From the NCBI RefSeq assembly GCF_025370935.1, contig NC_133478.1, positions 19,112,716-19,176,715 of the forward strand: 64,000 nucleotides of DNA, in the 5' to 3' direction. Below the pieces are notes generated by a model. The model was not told the origin of the DNA, searched no databases, and saw only the letters and a list, made by a program, of their open reading frames with translations. Source of the stretch: Choristoneura fumiferana. Lineage: Eukaryota; Arthropoda; Insecta; Lepidoptera; Tortricidae. The first letter of the stretch is position 1, and each line of letters begins with the position of its first letter. Made by a program: the position numbers and the translations under genes. This document shows, one piece after another, positions 9,933-20,824 of the stretch.

Positions 9933-10687
9933 AATTTTTAACTCTCACGTTTCAAGAGGTTTACTTACTTGGTATAAAATTTCAATTTTGTATATACGAA
10001 AATTTAACTTTATTTTATAAAAGTAAAAAATTAAACGTATCAGCTCGCGATTATTTGTCATAAAGTCCTCACCAAACTCAAATTGCAATTTCACGCATAA
10101 AACTGAGGTCTTTGTCAGTCCACAACTAAGCTCGCCCTCAGAAAAGCGCTGCAAAAACCGCATCTCACAAAATTAAGACCAATTAAAATTTAAACAGGCC
10201 AAAAATGTCAATAGCATCTCGGTTTACCGGTCGGGTAGACTGGAGGCTGGCTGCCTTTGTTGATTGCCTGAGTATCTGAAGATGCGCTAGGCATAGCTGG
10301 TGATGCACATGACTTGGGGAGTACCTAGCTTTGTAGTGGGAATTGGGAGCGATGTCGTAGGTGTAACGTGGCCTTTAACTTAATAAATTAATATTAAAGG
10401 AATAGTTTTCGGATGTTCTTTACGGGAGTTAAAAATGCATCCCCTGGCTTAATAGCTATGTAAAGTGTGTCAAACTGACCCCTTTTAATACCATGGACAA
10501 CCCAACAGTGGTTTTTGGTGCCATCCATTACAACTATCACGAGTAACGATTCTAGTTCCAAACTGTTCGGAAAGGTGGAAGAAATGTCTCTTCTACTAAG
10601 TCGCTACACTCTTAACAGAATAGTCTGCGTTGAGGGTCAATAATGATCTTTTCACACCTCTCCTTCAGAAAAGTAACTTTTCCTCCC
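9933..10687. other. Unassigned stretch, nothing seen
   Basis: No gene, RNA or repeat family was recognised. Confidence 0.35.
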
Positions 10688-11050
10688 TGACGAGAGGGAG
10701 CAAAGTGCAACTTTTCTGATCAAGGCTTTTCTAAGCGTTTTATTGCAAATGCCATTTTTTTCAAGTTGATAAAATTGTAAAGCCACGCCATTTTCTATGC
10801 TGGTTGTTCTTTAATAATATTTAGATTTTTCTTTTTCAAGTTTCTTAAAGCTCGGTGTGAAAAGTTGTATGAGCCACTCGGGAGCAAAATTATTTTCATC
10901 TTGGGCGTTAACACTTGAATCCCTCATTACGCTCAGGATTCTACTTTAGAATCCCTCGCTACGCTCACGATTCTATTGTAGAATCCTTCGCTACATTCTG
11001 GATTCAATGTACGCCCTCGCCGTAAATACACCATTTTGCTCCCTTGTGAC
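10688..11050. repeat. GAGGGAGCAAA inverted-repeat element, uninterrupted copy
   Basis: The left end TGACGAGAGGGAGCAAAGTG is mirrored by ACCATTTTGCTCCCTTGTGAC. The interior carries three ATTCT/CGCTCAGGATTC subrepeats at about 10918-11010. The second copy at 49346-50230 is split by a LINE, so this copy serves as its empty site. Confidence 0.75.
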
Positions 11051-12189
11051 ACAAATAACTATTCATGGCATCTTTTGGGAAAACACCGTGGTGATTTCCC
11101 TTTAGCGTCCACACCACAGTGCTGGAGTCCGGAATACCTACGTAGTTGGCAATAAATATCACGGGACACTTTGATACTAATTGACCTGAGCCCGTAATGC
11201 CTAAGGTTTCTGACGCTCGTGATCGCAATCAAATAACAGTTTTTGTATGCGAAAGTCACCTGACAACAAATAAACATGGCCAAGACTCGAGCAGAAACAT
11301 ACGTATTGTAGCTGCCGAAACCCTGGCTGCTGAAGTAGAGGGTTTTCTAGTGATGCTTGAATAAAGCTTCGATAAAGATTCGACTGTAAGTATAACTTCG
11401 GAGGTAGCTGGTGTACATAGGAAAGTGCCTAAAAATGTGTGTCTTTTGACGGTTACATAGCTTTATATTCCAGTACATGCGAAGCTGTGATTGGTCAAAA
11501 TTTTAACGTTATGCCCTCTGTAGTGCGTTTTGATTTTACTGTACAGCTTAAGTAATTTTATGTATAAATTTAAAACATAAATGATAAATTAAAAACAGTT
11601 GCGTTTGCAACACGTATTATTTGTAAAATATCTGTCTCGACCGGAGATGGAACTCGGGATATACTTTGTAGTCAGTTTCTAACCTGCTAACCTAACCTAA
11701 CTAGGTACAACCAAGCTATCAAGTCGTCTACGTATATTATCATAGCTATGCCTTTACTTCCGTCAAAACAGTTTCTTGGCAGCAATTTAGCTTCAAACAA
11801 TCCCCATTCATCGATCAGCTTCAAGGTAGCTCGCCCCGGGCCTGCCTTCCGGAGGCTAATGAGCTGTTGGGGCCGCGGAGGCTGCCAATTAACTAAGCTT
11901 TATTAGGCTGTTTGGCTTATGATTATGTCTCATTTCGCGCAGGGAAGCTTGAGGCTGCTCTCGAGTGTTGTAGTGGTTTGTGACAGACTGTGAGGCTTAA
12001 GGTCGCGTGTTCGATTCGAATGCTAATAGCAATTTTAAGATGAAGTTTACCCCTTTGACCAAAGTTAAAGCCAAAATTGACCAATGTATGGAAATAATAA
12101 TTTGTCACCCAGTTTTAATTTTTGATGAAAAAGGGGTTAAATAGGTTCGAAAAGGAAACAAAGTCCACCTATATACTCAACATATTAAA
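11051..12189. other. Unassigned stretch with one candidate conserved block
   Basis: 11820-11900 is a GC-rich non-repetitive patch containing GGCTAATGAGCTGTTGG and CCAATTAACTAAG, with homeodomain-type TAAT cores. 11960-12030 holds a B-box-like GTGTTCGATTCGAAT after TAGTGGTTTGTGAC and may be an old tRNA-derived SINE head. No coding sequence recognised. Confidence 0.4.
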
Positions 12190-12345
12190 TATAATGACCC
12201 GGATAACTCACGTCTTAAATCGAGTTTAGCTCGACATGTTTCGGGCTAATCCGTAGCCCTTCGTCTTCGGAGCAACGTGACTCAGCGGCTGCTGCAACAC
12301 GCGCACTGAGTCTCACGGTAGTTTCATGTTCAATATATACTCAAC
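12190..12345 (-). mobile_element. Penelope-like element fragment with hammerhead-like motif
   Basis: On the minus strand the core at 12274-12229 reads CCGAAGACGAAGGGCT, then AGCCCGAAACATGTC. A GGGCT/AGCCC stem closes next to GAAAC, followed by a GTC-type site. This arrangement is characteristic of the terminal repeats of Penelope-like retroelements, which are known to carry hammerhead ribozymes. Core base U4 is replaced by C, so activity is doubtful. No reverse transcriptase is present. Confidence 0.5.
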
Positions 12346-12689
12346 CCCCAGAGATCATTTCTACTAAGTCTAATTAACCCTATTACTTATTCTGTGGTCT
12401 AACGTCAGCTAGAAGTGAAACGACGAGAGTGTTCCCTGTTCATTGCGCGACCGAGACCCTAATCGCATAGGTAGTCGTTATCTGACAACACACGCGACGC
12501 AATGAATATAGAACACGCTCGCCGCGTCGCTGCTCGCCCCGCTATCCGCTGGCGTCCAACTCACGGTTTGACTGCACAGCATCTAACACGATACGATATT
12601 TATTTTATCAAAACAACTTTAGTTTTAGATTATATCTATTTTAAGTTTCCGCTATGTTGATTTTTCATTAGGTATACCGTCTACTCATG

Positions 12690-12820
12690 TTCCTGTTGTC
12701 CTGCCAATCGTTCAACGATTAACTGGTAGAGATCTCTTATGGTATAAGTTCAGTTTTTTGCAGTGATCACTCAGTTTAATCTGTTTTTCATGTAATTTAT
12801 GTACAATAAAGACTCATAAC
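12690..12820 (+). mobile_element. LINE 3' end (GACTGGTAGAGATC type)
   Basis: AACTGGTAGAGATCTCTTATGG and the ending TTATGTACAATAAAGACTCA match a family also seen at 38706-38832 and 53846-53968, and more distantly at 27249 and 52195. It is a 3' UTR relic with an AATAAA signal. Confidence 0.55.
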
Positions 12821-12835
12821 GTAACGTTTGGGCTC

Positions 12836-13011
12836 CACAGAAAACCAGCGTTGCTGCACATAATGTGCGGCAACACATGCTGAGTGGAGACCCTTTTTGG
12901 TATCCTGCCGTGTCACCAAGTAACATAGTTTTAGTGCTAGTTCTATTCGTAGTTTTAGGTGGTACTTATGGAGCCAAAATAAACCTTTCTTTCTTTCTTT
13001 CTTTCTTTCAT
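12836..13011 (+). mobile_element. LINE 3' end with TTTC tail
   Basis: GGCTCCACAGAAAACCAGCG through CATGCTGAGTGGAGA to ATGGAGCCAAAATAAA, followed by tandem TTTC. The related end at 33781-33832 has the same GGAACCAAAATAAA signal. Typical 5'-truncated non-LTR retroposon. Confidence 0.6.
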
Positions 13012-14014
13012 ACAAAAAAAATACTCTACATACAGTTAACTGAGAAGGTCGAGTTACCGCATTAACAACAAGCTTCTATGTGTATTTTATTGCCTGTTGG
13101 CATATTATGTAGCAAACAACAAAACAATAAAAGAAAAAAACAGTTAAAATTCTGTAATAATTTATTCCGTCGCGACGTAAAACAAGTTTTGTTGCCCAGG
13201 AAGGATTCTATTAATCCCCTTCGTTTTTACGGCGGCGTAAACTTGACGACCACAGGCCCGGGACAGCCCTTTAACATACACTAAAACACATATATACATA
13301 CAAACATGTCTATTTAACAGTGACGTAGCCACGTAACTCGGTTTTCACCGCCTGTTACATTTGCTATACTTGATGACTGTTTACGTATAAGTCAGTGATG
13401 ATAATATAGCAAAGGTTGTGTCCAGTCCAACTGCAACATATTTAACACGTCCTACTCGCCCTAGATATAGAATCGTATCAGATACACGCTTTGTTATGTG
13501 ATACTTATTGGTACTAGGGCTGTATCTACATGTACACCAACTGCGAGTGTTTCATCAGAACAAACCTAGCTCTCGCTTCTCTCACCCCTTCATCACTCGA
13601 CGCTTTATGGGACGTGTCTTTTTACAACCTTTTATTTAACGTGCATCATTCGTATGTAAGTTACCTATATATGTTAGTATTTTGTGGTTTATACATTTGC
13701 AAATCATTTTCGGACTACTTCGATAGTGTTAATTTAGGATCGTCTCCGCAGGACGGACTCTTCAGCAGTTAGCGTGAATTTAAAATTTAGTAAGGAAATG
13801 TAGTTTGGATGACAACGCAAGTACAGACAACAAAAAATACAGTCAGCAAAATAGATTGTAATAAATAAAGGATTTTTTCAATGAAAACAAAGGTATACTT
13901 AAATGCCCTTGTATTTAAGCATGACTAAATTTCAAAAATAATTAATGTTATATTTTTGCTAGAAAAAATCGCCTGTTTATTAGTCTAGCTTCGTTATTAA
14001 CTTGCCCCTTTTTT
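13012..14014. other. Unassigned stretch, nothing seen
   Basis: Several short frames without recognisable domains; no shared repeat was found. Confidence 0.35.
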
Positions 14015-14553
14015 AAGGTTCCGTAGCCAAAATGGCAAAATCGGAACCCATAGTTTCGCCATGTCTGTCTGTTTGTCTGTCTGTCCGTCCGCGGCTTTGC
14101 TCAGGGACTGGCAATGCTAGAAAGCTGTAATTTTGCACGAATATATATGTAAACTATGCCGACAAAATGGTATGTACCTACAATAAAAAAAAAATATATT
14201 TTTTTTACAGTACCTTCCGTAGACGTAAAGTGGGGGTGATTTTTTTTCTCTTTCAACCTTGTAGTGGGGGGTATCGTTGGACAGGTCTTTTAAAACCATT
14301 AGGGGGTTGCTACGAGTAAAACCATTTTTTTGCAAAAAATTGAACTTTAAAATGCCAATTTTCATTAAAATCTAGCGTCCCCCCCCCCTCTAAAACCTAA
14401 ACCGGTGGGTGGATTCAGGATGGTAATAAGCATAGCAAACTTACAAGGAAAACTATAACAAGGGTTAAGTTTTCTTGAAAATTATTAGTAGTTTTTTTAC
14501 GAAATGGCTACGGAACCCTATTTCGGGTGTGTCCGACACGCTCTTGGCCGGTA
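14015..14553 (+). repeat. GTTCCGTAGCC-ended repeat, copy B
   Basis: Nearly complete. It starts AAGGTTCCGTAGCCAAAATG, followed by tandem CTGTCTGT, a GTAAAGTGGGGGTGA block, the CGTTGGACAGGTCTTTTAAA block, a C run, and the end ACGAAATGGCTACGGAACCC plus GTGTCCGACACGCTCTTGG. GGGTTCCGTAGCCA is thus present inverted near both ends. The last part contains a GTGTCCGACAC palindrome. Confidence 0.8.
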
Positions 14554-14699
14554 TTTGTAGACAGTGTTCAACATCATTTATAATGCTTCAACTGAATACA
14601 TTATCGCTGTTTTTCCAGTGTTTCAAATAGTCTCTGAGATACCTACATCCAAGTCAACAACTATGTACGAAGCAACGGGCATATAGCTAGGTACAGCAG

Positions 14700-14870
14700 T
14701 CTGGCAGCCACATAGGGCGTGTAGGCATGCCTGTGTTTATGAGCACATCGCCGCTCGCCGCGAATGTCAATTGGGTTTTTTATCGTGCCCCCGAGGCGTG
14801 AGATCCCGCGGGCCGCGCCACGACACACGTGCGACGTGTACTATAAAGAACCTGGCGTATCGATTTCCAA
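14700..14870. other. GC-rich non-repetitive block (candidate regulatory DNA)
   Basis: GTGTAGGCATGCCTGTGTTT, TTTATGAGCACATCGCC and CACACGTGCGACGTG lie in a block much richer in GC and CpG than its flanks. No frame, no copy elsewhere in the window. Candidate cis-element of the homeobox locus by inference only. Confidence 0.3.
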
Positions 14871-14959
14871 ATTAGTGAAACTGTTGCTGATTGGAAAAAC
14901 AAAGGGTTTCTAGTTTTTTAAGGTACCTATTTAAAAAAAAAACGAATTCAAGATCATTT

Positions 14960-15541
14960 TGTTGTTTGTCTGTCTGTCCGCGGCTATGCTCAGAGACGGT
15001 TAGTACTAGAAAGCTGTAATTTTTCATGAATATACATATTAGTCACGCCGACATAGTAGTAAAATAAAAAAAATTTTTTTTTTTTACTGTAGGTAGGTCC
15101 CATAGCCCCCATAGACGTAAATTGGGGGTGATTTTTTTTATCGACGAACCCTATAGTGTTGGGTAGGTATCGTTGGATAGGTCTTTTAAAACCATTGGGG
15201 GTTGCTAAGACGATTTTTCTATTCAGAGATATGTTTGCGAAATATTCAACTTGTAAGTGCAAATTTTCATTAAAATCGAGCGTGCCCCCCCCCCTCTAAA
15301 ATCTAAACTGTTGGGTGGAAAAAATTCAGAATGGTAGTAAATATATCAAATTTGCAAGAAAAAATATTGCTAGAGAATTATTAGTAGTTTAAGAGTTAAT
15401 AGTAGCCTAAGGTATAAAACATATCTAAACTTGGCAGACTCCGTACACAGTGCGAAATCCTTAGAAAAATATGACTTCATTTTTTCGTAATGGCTACGGA
15501 ACCCTATCCTGGGCGTGTCCGACACGCTCGTGGCCGGTTTT
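14960..15541 (+). repeat. GTTCCGTAGCC-ended repeat, copy C
   Basis: Same order of blocks as copy B, with a damaged 5' end (it enters at the CTGTCTGTCCGCGGC block). It includes the longer inner segment TAGCAGCCTAAGG-type at about 15400 that is missing from copy B. It ends CGTGTCCGACACGCTCGTGG. Confidence 0.75.
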
Positions 15542-15790
15542 TCCTCTGGAATACGTGGAGGTTTCAAGCTGAAATTAATAGTAAATAGTCTAGTCTGCTA
15601 CCCCTTGGAGTAGTAAGAAAATCAAACTTCGAAGTCAAATCAATCAAAAGATAAGCTTTAAATACATGAACGGCACAAATTTGGCCCACTCTACATACAA
15701 AATTACCTATTACTGCATACATTTGAGGGCCAGAATTTTTGCCGCTCAGGACCCTCCTTTGGGCAGTCGGATATAAATTATGGTAATGTT
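15541..15790. repeat. Repeat fragment (TTTCAAGCTGAAATTAATA type)
   Basis: GGAATACGTGGAGGTTTCAAG and CTGCTACCCCTTGG match 46243-46320 in diverged form. It is the end of an element common in moth genomes; class unknown. Confidence 0.45.
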
Positions 15791-15898
15791 TCAAAAAAGC
15801 TTATATGTCTATTTATTTGATTCTCTCCATAATCTAAACGGCTGGGTAGTTTTCATCATCATCGAAACAGTGAGAGAGACATAAGTAAGGTAAGTATA

Positions 15899-16087
15899 TC
15901 CATACTAATATTATAAATGCGAAAGTGTGTTTGTATGTTTGTCCGTCTTTCACGCCGTAACGGAGAGACGGATCGACGTGATTTTTGGCATAGAGATAGT
16001 TTACGGACTCTCGAGTGACATAGGCTACCGAGGGAACAGCGCGCGATAACCGAATACCACGCGGGCGGAGCCGCGGGCAAAAGCTAG
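15899..16087 (+). mobile_element. Non-autonomous Helitron, complete
   Basis: It starts TC at 15899, then CATACTAATATTATAAATGC, and ends with a GC hairpin (about 16060-16077) and AAAAGCTAG at 16087. It lies between A and T of the target, as Helitrons do. A TACTAATATTATAAATGC head and a GCGGGCAAAAGCTAG tail are standard for a large lepidopteran Helitron family. About 190 bp, no protein. Confidence 0.85.
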
Positions 16088-16234
16088 TATTAATAATATA
16101 CTCGTAGGTAAAGTTAAGTCATGGAGACATCTCTCCAAATACTGTAAGTAGATACTGGGCCAATGAACTTTTTTACCCACACTAATCTGTCCGCGACATT
16201 TTTCAAACAATTGCAGATTTTTGTAAGTAAACAT

Positions 16235-16267
16235 CACTGATGTATTAAACAGTTTAATACATCAGTG
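16235..16267. mobile_element. 33-bp palindrome between 8-bp direct repeats
   Basis: CACTGATGTATTAAAC is followed by a single A and by its exact complement, ending at 16267. The octamer GTAAACAT lies immediately on both sides (16227-16234 and 16268-16275). The 8-bp duplication is the hAT size, and TGATGTA also occurs in the hAT MITE ends at 3345. It may be an element reduced to its two terminal repeats. Confidence 0.55.
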
Positions 16268-16275
16268 GTAAACAT

Positions 16276-17630
16276 GTTTTTTTCTGTAATTTAATAGATG
16301 GTGTGTATACATGAATAGACATGCCATCCTGCGTAAGTTCAACCTATTAAACTGTGAAATATCTTGTTGTAAGTACGATTTTTTGGTAACGCCATAGACA
16401 ATTTTTTTTAACGCAGGGGACGGCCATCTTGTGGGTAAAATAGTTGATTGGCCCTACTACGAAAGATTACTAACACCCGTTAAAATTACCTAGGTACATT
16501 TACTACAATAACATAACATTACGAATATCTAAAAATTCTCTTAACCGTCCGTATTTACTAACAAAGTACAAACAAACAGCCCGATTTCCCTACAACGAGG
16601 GTATCGCTCTAAACAACGCTGGCGAAAAATCTATACCGCCCCCCTTCCCCCTCGAGGGGTTACTTTTGGACTTTTTAACCCAAGACGACTCAATTCTCTT
16701 ACGTTATTCTAAAATGCTCGAGAAGAGTGAGCCGGATTTATAATAATGGGTTTTTATTGCAGGTTCAGTGGGTGTAAGTTTCAGTACCTATTATAAAGGT
16801 TTGACATTCGTAATCTTTACTTTTATGTGTCTTAAAATACTTATGAATAGTCTGTCGTTAAGTCCCAATCGTATTCATTGATGTTTCTTCACGGACTTTC
16901 GACATTTCTGTGTAAACTTTTCAGGAATGTATGTATAATCGGCCAAGTAAATGCTTAACGGACTATAATATTTTGATTTTGCTACTATAATTTATTTCCG
17001 ACCTCAACCAGTTATGGTCGAAACAGATTCGATCGCCTGGGCGTTGATGGTTGGTAGAGTAGGTGGTGGTGGTGGTGTGTCCTATAATATCCTGATGTTG
17101 ACGAAACCGCTCATTTGACTTTAGGTCTCACCCTTACTTCTCTTTCATTGCAGTTTCACGCAGTATTTCTAAAAAAATGCTCTCAAAAAAAAACGGTACC
17201 CTAAAAAGTAAAGTCTCCATTCGAGGGTGCTAGAGGGGGCAGGATTAGCATTTAGGCGGAGGGGGGGGGGCTAACGAGCACACCCTAATTATGAGCTGAC
17301 CCGGAGGTGACGACCTTTTTGTCGGTAACTGTACATATTATTTACACTTTTGTGTTATTTACACCGACGAGCAAAAATAACGGGACACTTCCCATGTAAT
17401 CTCCATACAAAGTGGCTCTTTATTTTTGGTCCCCAGTATAGTCTTATAGTATACATATTATCTCTAGTAGGATAGCGCAGTTAAGTACTAAAGTGATAAA
17501 GAAAAGTAGTACAGTCAATTTATAAGAGTGGGATCAGCGGAAGAGATTGTACGAAAGGAAGCATTAGACAGAAACAAAATTAATAAAAAACTAGGAACGA
17601 ATTTGAAGCGTCTCAACTGTCGTTTTCCCT
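16276..17630. other. AT-rich stretch with no gene seen
   Basis: Includes a C-rich patch at 16640 and a GGTGGT microsatellite at 17064-17078. Nothing else recognised. Confidence 0.4.
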
Positions 17631-17763
17631 GTGCTACGAAAATCTAAGGATTATTGTTCGTGAAGTATAACCAACTGTAGGGGTAGTTCTGCGATCTGCG
17701 GTATGGGTTTGTAGTTGAGGGACATTATTCTTCAGTCGATTTTCGTAACACACGGGAAATGGC
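17631..17763. repeat. Possible MITE with imperfect inverted ends
   Basis: CGTTTTCCCTGTGCTACGAAAATC at the left is mirrored, with two differences, by GATTTTCGTAACACACGGG at the right. No target duplication is clear. Confidence 0.4.
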
Positions 17764-19845
17764 GGTTGTAATGTTCCCAAGCCTCACTCAACCTATAAGA
17801 GGGTGGAAATTTTTAAACCCAATTGAGGAAAAGTAATCTTGTGCTGGAAAAAGGAAAATATTGAGACAATTTAAACATTTAAGAGAATTTTCCCTGCCGG
17901 CCGCGCGGCCGCGTTAGGTATTCGTTTGGGATATTGCTGTCTTTATCGCTCGTGACATAAGCGCTCGCAGCCGTCCCCCCCTCCCATGCCTTCTGCAACG
18001 ACGTCCATGATTTATAACGAGATAGCTGTATGCTTTTCAAGATTTGGGCGGTTGAATTTTGGGTTTCGTTGTCCTCATATTATACGAAAAGTATAGCACA
18101 GAAATCAATGATATTTTACAATCAAGATTCATTATATTTTCTATGCCTGTGGTTTTTTCGATTTCTATAAAAATGCTTTATTAGTCTGTAATTTTCGTGC
18201 AAAGTTGACATCTTTTTTTTGTCCACATTTGAGCTCCTGTAATTCTGATATTACTCATTTATATGCAAATCTGACAAACCACAGGCATAGATAATTACGT
18301 CTAGTCCATACTTACAAAATTTCATCTATTTCTGTTGCCTAGTTTTCAAATGAGACCGGGACTACGTTCGTATGGAGAATGGAACGAAGAGACTTCTCTT
18401 AATTATTTTTAAAATGAAACAAAGCTGCATTCTAAGAATTTTGAAAATACACTAGCCACAGCCGGGAATCTAGCAGAAGTAGCCGACTAAATTACAAAAA
18501 TAAACTCATCTTATACTTGGCTGACATAAATCAATCAGGGTTAATCATAAGGATCTAACGTATCTAAGAAACATGGTAAATAAAATGAAAGGAAGATCAT
18601 TGATTTAGGTGGTCGTAATTAGACCAAAAAAACGACAGTAATTTTGTAATGCATTTTTATTTACTTTTAAAAATGTAGAAACTTTTCCTTAATTTGAGTT
18701 AATTTTCCTATCTTCAGTATTGACAGCATTTCCTTCCAGATAGCGTTAAAATTGCCATTCTGTATAAATAACTTGTGTTTCATACTTTTTAGTGTACAAA
18801 AACAACACTAAGCTTTCCACGGTTTTCATTTTTCATGTAGCATTGAACTTTCATAGAAAAGCAGTGAAATGAAACCAAAATTCCTTCACCACTTACCCGA
18901 TAATTTATACAGACCTCCCTAAATTACGCCATTACACAACTACAATAAAAACCGTATAAATATCCCCTATTTCCATAATAACTTATGAGCTTTAATAAAA
19001 TTTCCATAATAATATCGTAGTCGTTTAATAAGTCATCGCGTCGATTCGTTTCCAAGCGGCTGCCGGTGCGAGGGGGATGGCGAGATGGCAAGGCCATCAG
19101 GTAGACAAGGACGCGGTTACACAGGCGCCAAGTTTTGTTTTTAAAGATTATGAGTTCGAAAAAGATTAAGGCGATGCGGCCATTGTGCCACAACTGTCTT
19201 TTTGCTTTGGCTGACAACACCTGAATCCTGATACCTTAGCGTAATATGAAGATAAGCTTAATTAATGCAGTTAGGTACTAAGCCTTAATTATATAATAAT
19301 TAATTATTTTTTTATTTATTGTAAAATTATGTTATACACATTTACCGTAAGAAATATTTCGCCAAATTGCAAAACAATTTGTTGGCGAATCACACACTCG
19401 TTAACAATTTTGATCACAATACTTACAGTACATTATACACAACTAGGTACTGAGCCAGTACTACTGACTAATCTAATTTTTTTTTGTATGCAAAGAGTTT
19501 ATCAACCATGTTTTCAACTTACTTTTGAAACAATTCTTGGTTTTACATTCTTCTTCCGAGAAGACGTTGCTCAATATGCGCGGTATTAAGTACTCCTCGT
19601 CCTTCTACGATAATAGTTACAGGCTCGAGGCCCCACATATTTTTTTTTACGTATTGACTGTCTAAATCAACTAAGTTTAGAGATGGTTTTTTCATAAAAA
19701 ACGTTTTGAGAAAGCTTTTGAGATGTTCTTAGTTAATGCTTAAATAACAAGCTCTATTGAATGTGCAATTACAGTAAAAAGTCATGTGAAATTTCATACT
19801 GTTTCGTATCGTACTTCTTTCCTTTCTGACCAATTCTATCATCAT
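17764..19845. other. AT-rich stretch with one inverted repeat, no gene seen
   Basis: CTATGCCTGTGGTTT at 18141-18155 is perfectly mirrored at 18276-18290, giving a 150-bp MITE-like unit. A NotI-type GC patch is at 17900-17915. The 98-codon minus-strand frame at 18924-19220 has no recognisable domain. Confidence 0.4.
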
Positions 19846-19935
19846 CATCATCAGCTGAAAGACGCCCACCGCTGAACTGAGACCCCTTAGACCACAATGA
19901 TAGACAACTCGCCATTTCCATCCACCGACCAATTC
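19846..19935 (-). mobile_element. RTE-like LINE end fragment
   Basis: The ATCATCATCATC run, then GAAAGACGCCCACCGCTGAAC and ACCACAATGATAGACAACTC, is a diverged relative of 39543 and 59743. Confidence 0.5.
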
Positions 19936-20539
19936 CTCATAGATGATGATGATGATAATCTTTCAAGACTATCACCGGCTTTACCTACTTATGTGTAGCC
20001 TTCTTGAAACAATTAGAAATGAAATGAAAACCTTCTCTAAACAAAATGAGAAAAGTATTACCTTAGCGCGGGAAAAACTTTTTGCGTCAAAAACAAAAAA
20101 AAAACGCGCGAAACCGTGAGGTCGAGTGTGCTCTATTATTGTTGGAGCAACCCACACAAATCTAAAACCTAATTTCACGACCGCAAAGTCTAGATTAATT
20201 CGTGCCCTGGACAGTTTCCTTTTCAAGCTAATTAGGCACGGGGACGACTATGAAACGCAATTGAATTTCGACTCTATCTTGATGTGGGTAGGTTTCACTT
20301 GGATCGGTTTGGGTTGAAAGCAGATGTTGTCAATAGGTTTTGAAAACCTAGATCGTTCTGAGTACTTTAGCTTTACACAGGGCGTCCCACGGCTGTGCCA
20401 GATGGTTGGAACGTATCTTAAATATTGCAGATAAAAAGTGGCACTGAAACAAACGATAATCAACTAAAGTATCATCATGACCTCGACCTGTATTGCATCC
20501 TAGCGAGGCCTAGCTTATCATCATCTGTACAGTATTGTA
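19936..20539. other. Unassigned stretch, nothing seen
   Basis: No repeat or gene recognised. Confidence 0.3.
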
Positions 20540-20671
20540 CAGTCGAGTTCGTAAACTTCTGAGCAAAAATTTGATCAAATATATCAGAACACTCTTCTAC
20601 GCCGTTAACAATAGAGTCGTGTTCACATATTTTTGATCAAATTTTTGCTCAGAAGTTTATGTACTCGACTG
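20540..20671. mobile_element. mariner/Tc1-type MITE flanked by TA
   Basis: 132 bp. It starts CAGTCGAGTTCGTAAACTTC and ends with the mirror GAAGTTTATGTACTCGACTG; the inverted arms are about 41 bp with three differences. TA lies on each side (20538-20539 and 20672-20673), the target duplicated by Tc1/mariner transposases. No coding capacity. Confidence 0.8.
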
Positions 20672-20738
20672 TATCTACCTATCGTAGGAAGAATAGGGGT
20701 AGTACGCTAACAATATTATTTGATGCCATATTGATGTC

Positions 20739-20824
20739 ATAGTTTGAGAAAGTATATAATATACCTACTGAATAAAGTAGTAGATGCTGACATAGTTTGA
20801 GAAAGTATATAATATACCTACTGT
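20739..20824. repeat. Local tandem duplication, period 53 bp
   Basis: ATAGTTTGAGAAAGTATATA and its continuation ATATACCTACTG appear twice, starting near 20740 and 20793. The two copies are nearly identical, so the duplication is recent. Confidence 0.7.

Noticed and set aside
16735..16795. Micro-exon suggested by TTTTATTGCAG before GTTCAGTGGGTGTAAG
   Set aside because: Acceptor and donor-like strings at this spacing are frequent by chance, and no coding sense is supported.
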